Source: Prevotella sp. E13-27 (GTDB lineage Bacteria; Bacteroidota; Bacteroidia; Bacteroidales; Bacteroidaceae). From it: a stretch of 64,000 nt of DNA. The DNA lies in the NCBI RefSeq assembly GCF_023217965.1, contig NZ_JALPSC010000001.1, positions 682,001-746,000 of the forward strand, given 5' to 3'. The notes below the pieces were generated by a model. The model searched no databases. It saw only the letters and a program-made list of their open reading frames with translations, and was not told where the DNA came from. A program made the position numbers and the translations under genes. Position 1 is the stretch's first letter, and the number at the start of each line of letters is the position of its first letter. Of this stretch, positions 61,733 through 64,000 are shown piece by piece.

Positions 61733-62743
61733 TTAAGAATTAAGTTCTACGAATTTCTTGAAGGTCTTCAGGGCGGCACCACTGTCAATGCTTTCACGGG
61801 CAATCTCCACACACTCCTCGATGCTCTTCTGTCCCTTCTCCAGTACCTGTATACCGAAGGCGGCATTGGCCAGCACGATATTCTTTTGGGCTGGCAGGGC
61901 ACGGTTCTCAAGGACAGAATCAAAGATCTGAGCAGCCTCTTCCTCAGTAGCGCCACCTACCAGCTCCTCAGGCTTGGCAATCTCGAAACCAAGGTCCTGA
62001 GGCTTAAAGATGCGCTCGTAGTCCTTGGTGGTCACCTTGAAGTCGCCAGTAAGCGAGATTTCATCGTAGCCGTCTATGCTGTTGACGATACCATAGTCGA
62101 TGCCTAGTTTCTGGTACACCTGATGATAGAGGCGCATCTGGTCGAGGTTGGCCACACCCAACAGCTGGCACTTTGGGCGCGAGGGATTGACGATGGGACC
62201 GAGAAGGTTGAAAATGGTGGGGAAAGGCAGGGCCTTGCGGATAGGTCCAACAAACTTCATTGCCTTGGCGAAAAGCTGTGCGTGCAGATACACTATACCA
62301 GCCTCATTCAGACTGCGGTTCAGCTTGTCTATGTCGTCAGTGAACTTAATGCCGTGATGTGCAATAACATTAGAGGCTCCGCTGACGCTGGTGGCAGCAT
62401 AATTGCCATGTTTAGCCACTTTGTAGCCTGCACTAGCAATAACAAAACATGCCGTAGTAGATATATTAAAGGTGTTCTTGCGGTCACCACCGGTACCAAC
62501 CACGTCAATGTAGCGGTCGCAGTCGAGGATGGCGGGCACGCCAGTCTCCAAGATGCCGTCGCGGAAGCCCAACAATTCATCAACGGTCACGCCTCGCATC
62601 TGCAGGCAGGTCAACAGCGCCGTAATCTGTTCGTTGGGATACTCACTCTGTGTAATACCAATCAGTATGGTTTTCATCTCCTCGCGGGAGAGCTCTTCGT
62701 GGTTCAACAGGCGGAAGAGATAGCCTTTCATTGTCTGTTCCAT
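61733..62743 (-). CDS. trpD: anthranilate phosphoribosyltransferase
   Basis: This 336-residue enzyme couples anthranilate to PRPP. It shows the PRPP and metal site VGTGGDRKNTFNIST, then KHGNYAATSVSGASNV, GPIRKALPFPTIFNLLGPIVNPS, and YGIVNSIDGYDEISL. It stands alone, not fused to trpG as in E. coli. 9-bp repeats fill part of the 50-bp gap to trpG. Confidence 0.96.
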   Translation of the reverse strand: MEQTMKGYLFRLLNHEELSREEMKTILIGITQSEYPNEQITALLTCLQMRGVTVDELLGFRDGILETGVPAILDCDRYIDVVGTGGDRKNTFNISTTACFVIASAGYKVAKHGNYAATSVSGASNVIAHHGIKFTDDIDKLNRSLNEAGIVYLHAQLFAKAMKFVGPIRKALPFPTIFNLLGPIVNPSRPKCQLLGVANLDQMRLYHQVYQKLGIDYGIVNSIDGYDEISLTGDFKVTTKDYERIFKPQDLGFEIAKPEELVGGATEEEAAQIFDSVLENRALPAQKNIVLANAAFGIQVLEKGQKSIEECVEIARESIDSGAALKTFKKFVELNS

Positions 62744-62749
62744 AGTTAT

Positions 62750-62785
62750 AATGGGTCTAATGGGATTAATGAGGTTATTGGGTTG
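62750..62785. repeat. 9-bp repeats between trpG and trpD
   Basis: Four units in phase, AATGGGTCT, AATGGGATT, AATGAGGTT and ATTGGGTTG, lie in the gap upstream of trpD. They resemble AATGGGACT at the trpF start. Confidence 0.7.
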
Positions 62786-62793
62786 GATGGAGA

Positions 62794-63357
62794 TTATAGG
62801 AAGAGCCAGTTCTGTAGCATCTTCTTACCATTAGGGGTAAGGACACTCTCGGGATGGAACTGTATGCCGCGGATATTCAGTTCGCGATGGCGTAGTGCCA
62901 TGATCTGACCCTCGTCTGAGACGGCTGTAACTTCTAAGCATTCGGGCAGTTGCTCCTTCGACACTACCCAAGAGTGATAACGGCCTATGGTGATGTCGCG
63001 CTCAATGCCGCTGAAGATTGGATCGTCTGCCACTATGTGGCAAGGTGTTGCCACACCATGAAACACGTCGCTCAAATTCTCCAGCCGTCCGCCGAATGCC
63101 TCACCGATGGCCTGATGTCCCAGACACACGCCCAGTATAGGCTTCTTGCCGGCATAAGTCTTGATCACATCCAGCAGCAGTCCTGCCTCTGATGGTATAC
63201 CTGGGCCAGGCGAAAGAATGATTTTGCTGTATGACTCCAGGTCTGACAATTCAAATTGGTCGTTGCGCAGAACGGTGACTTCGGCGCCCAACTCTTTCAC
63301 TAAATGACTCAGGTTATAGGTAAACGAGTCGTAGTTGTCTATGATTACAATTTTCAT
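62794..63357 (-). CDS. trpG: anthranilate synthase amidotransferase component
   Basis: This 187-residue class I glutamine amidotransferase supplies ammonia to TrpE. It has IVIIDNYDSFTYNL at the start, SPGPGIPSEAG, the nucleophile in GVCLGHQAI and the His-Glu pair in GIQFHPESVLTP. The start overlaps the end of trpE by 4 bp (ATGA), so translation is coupled, as expected for two subunits of one complex. Confidence 0.97.
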   Translation of the reverse strand: MKIVIIDNYDSFTYNLSHLVKELGAEVTVLRNDQFELSDLESYSKIILSPGPGIPSEAGLLLDVIKTYAGKKPILGVCLGHQAIGEAFGGRLENLSDVFHGVATPCHIVADDPIFSGIERDITIGRYHSWVVSKEQLPECLEVTAVSDEGQIMALRHRELNIRGIQFHPESVLTPNGKKMLQNWLFL

Positions 63358-64000
63358 AATTCTTCAGCTTTAATGATTGCCTTGCGCAGTGCTCCCAGTT
63401 TATTGTTCACCTCCTGCAGTTCGTACTCAACATCGCTCTTGGCTACGATGCCGCCACCAGCTTGGAACCAAAGCTCACCATTACGCGAGACAAAAGTACG
63501 TATGGTGATGGCCTGGTTCAGTGAACCATCAAGGCCGATATAACCTATACAACCGCCGTAAGCGCCTCGGTTATGTGGCTCGTACTCGGAGATGAGTTGC
63601 ATGGCGCGTACCTTCGGAGCTCCACTCAGTGTACCGGCAGGGAAGGTATCGATAAATGCTTTGATGGGGTCAGCACCATTGTCGAGTTCACCGCTCACAC
63701 GGCTCACCAGATGTATCACATGACTATAGTACTGCAGATCCTTATAGAAATCCACCTTCACCCCATGACAGTTACGGCTCAGGTCGTTGCGAGCGAGGTC
63801 GACAAGCATCACATGCTCGGCATTCTCTTTGGGGTCGTTGCGCAGGTATTCGGCACCACGGCGATCGGCCTCAGCATCGCCAGTACGCTTTGTTGTTCCT
63901 GCAATCGGGTCGATGTAGGCGATATAAGAGGTGAGAGGTGAGTGGCGAGAGGTAAGAGAATTGTTTTGCAGCGAGTCTATTCTCTCACCTCTAACCTCTA
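63354..64000 (-). CDS. trpE: anthranilate synthase component I, partial (N-terminal part outside the window)
   Basis: About 215 C-terminal residues are visible and the frame is open to the window edge. The chorismate-binding signature is clear: AYIDPIAGTTKRTGD, then EHVMLVDLARNDLSRNC, HLVSRVSGELD, FPAGTLSGAPKVRAMQLI and GAYGGCIGYIGLDG. A start at 63812 would give a truncated reading and is not real, since the signature continues upstream of it. Just before AYIDPIAG, repeat DNA adds about 24 residues (EVRGERIDSLQ, then NNSLTSRHSPLTS). It heads the trp genes visible here. Confidence 0.95.
   Translation of the reverse strand, partial: EVRGERIDSLQNNSLTSRHSPLTSYIAYIDPIAGTTKRTGDAEADRRGAEYLRNDPKENAEHVMLVDLARNDLSRNCHGVKVDFYKDLQYYSHVIHLVSRVSGELDNGADPIKAFIDTFPAGTLSGAPKVRAMQLISEYEPHNRGAYGGCIGYIGLDGSLNQAITIRTFVSRNGELWFQAGGGIVAKSDVEYELQEVNNKLGALRKAIIKAEEL
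63927..64000. repeat. heptamer-armed repeat element inside trpE, cut by the window edge
   Basis: On the plus strand GAGGTGA-type units (63929-63955) lead into GAGAATTGTTTTGC (63956-63969), a short core and inverted arms (CTCTCACCTCTAACCTCT) to the window edge. It has the same order and the same 14-bp core start as the carA/carB junction element. Confidence 0.85.

Noticed and set aside
62123..62908. 261-codon plus-strand frame opposite trpD and the trpG-trpD gap
   Set aside because: It is antisense to the conserved TrpD motifs and crosses 9-bp repeats; the open length follows from codon use on the real strand.
63354..63812. A separate 152-residue gene starting at 63812
   Set aside because: The chorismate-binding signature continues upstream without a break to the window edge, so this is the tail of trpE.

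Overview
The window looks like a chromosome segment of a Prevotella-type member of the Bacteroidales. The reasons are the Bacteroidota promoter words (TTTG about 20 bp upstream of TAnnTTTG) ahead of many genes, weak or absent Shine-Dalgarno sites, a T9SS-like C-terminal tail on a secreted glycanase, and familiar Bacteroidales gene neighbourhoods (dapB-lepB-S26-wbqC; pyrG/purF/carA/carB/asnB; trpEGDCFA). No tRNA, rRNA, CRISPR array, insertion sequence, integrase or prophage gene was seen.

Layout. 0.07-0.21 kb: a 22-bp-phased repeat array. 0.2-3.9 kb: secreted GH128-like glycanase. 4.0-9.4 kb: DEAD-box helicase, then LOG-family protein, YbeY and a secreted GH2 beta-galactosidase on the minus strand. 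9.5-15.1 kb: dapB, lepB, a signal peptidase homologue without catalytic residues, WbqC-like protein and a secreted esterase. 15.1-25.4 kb: M16 peptidase, pyridoxal kinase, DusB, CtpA, topoisomerase IV subunit B, cytidylate-kinase-like protein, RuvB, thioesterase, DprA. 25.4-41.2 kb: a surface-polysaccharide/LPS region with RfbC, eight glycosyltransferase-type genes (one a GT4-GT2 fusion), two tandem DUF5672 genes, a GT90 protein, a lauroyl-type acyltransferase and an LtaS-like sulfatase-fold enzyme. 41.2-41.5 kb: a probable small gene for a 31-residue membrane peptide. 41.5-47.4 kb: a fused C26 amidohydrolase/M19 dipeptidase with an Lrp-type regulator, three tandem FKBP isomerases aimed at three compartments, and a sirtuin. 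47.4-55.5 kb: pyrG-purF-carA::carB(N-half)-asnB, four glutamine amidotransferase genes in a row. 55.6-59.3 kb: SDR oxidoreductase, a remnant of an ammonium transporter, an outer-membrane protein, AmtB and PII. 59.4-64 kb: trpA, trpF, trpC, trpD, trpG and part of trpE, read right to left.

The most unusual theme is a set of short repeats, many with a 7-bp period (variants of GAGGTGA), lying between genes and also in frame inside conserved genes: GH2, a GT4, asnB, carA, purF, pyrG, trpF and trpE. The inserted residues read as [12 protein letters not shown], EVRGER-type or LTPGPSPKGEG-type segments. Three copies (asnB, carA/carB junction, trpE) share one architecture: inverted heptamer arms around a core containing GAGAATTGT. 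At the carA/carB junction the repeat supplies the whole linker of a CarA-CarB fusion, and that fusion stops at the midpoint of CarB, so the second ATP-grasp half is absent here. This repeat system and the half-size carbamoyl-phosphate synthase are the main candidates for new biology. The 31-residue membrane peptide gene with its own promoter, leader hairpin and terminator is the next.
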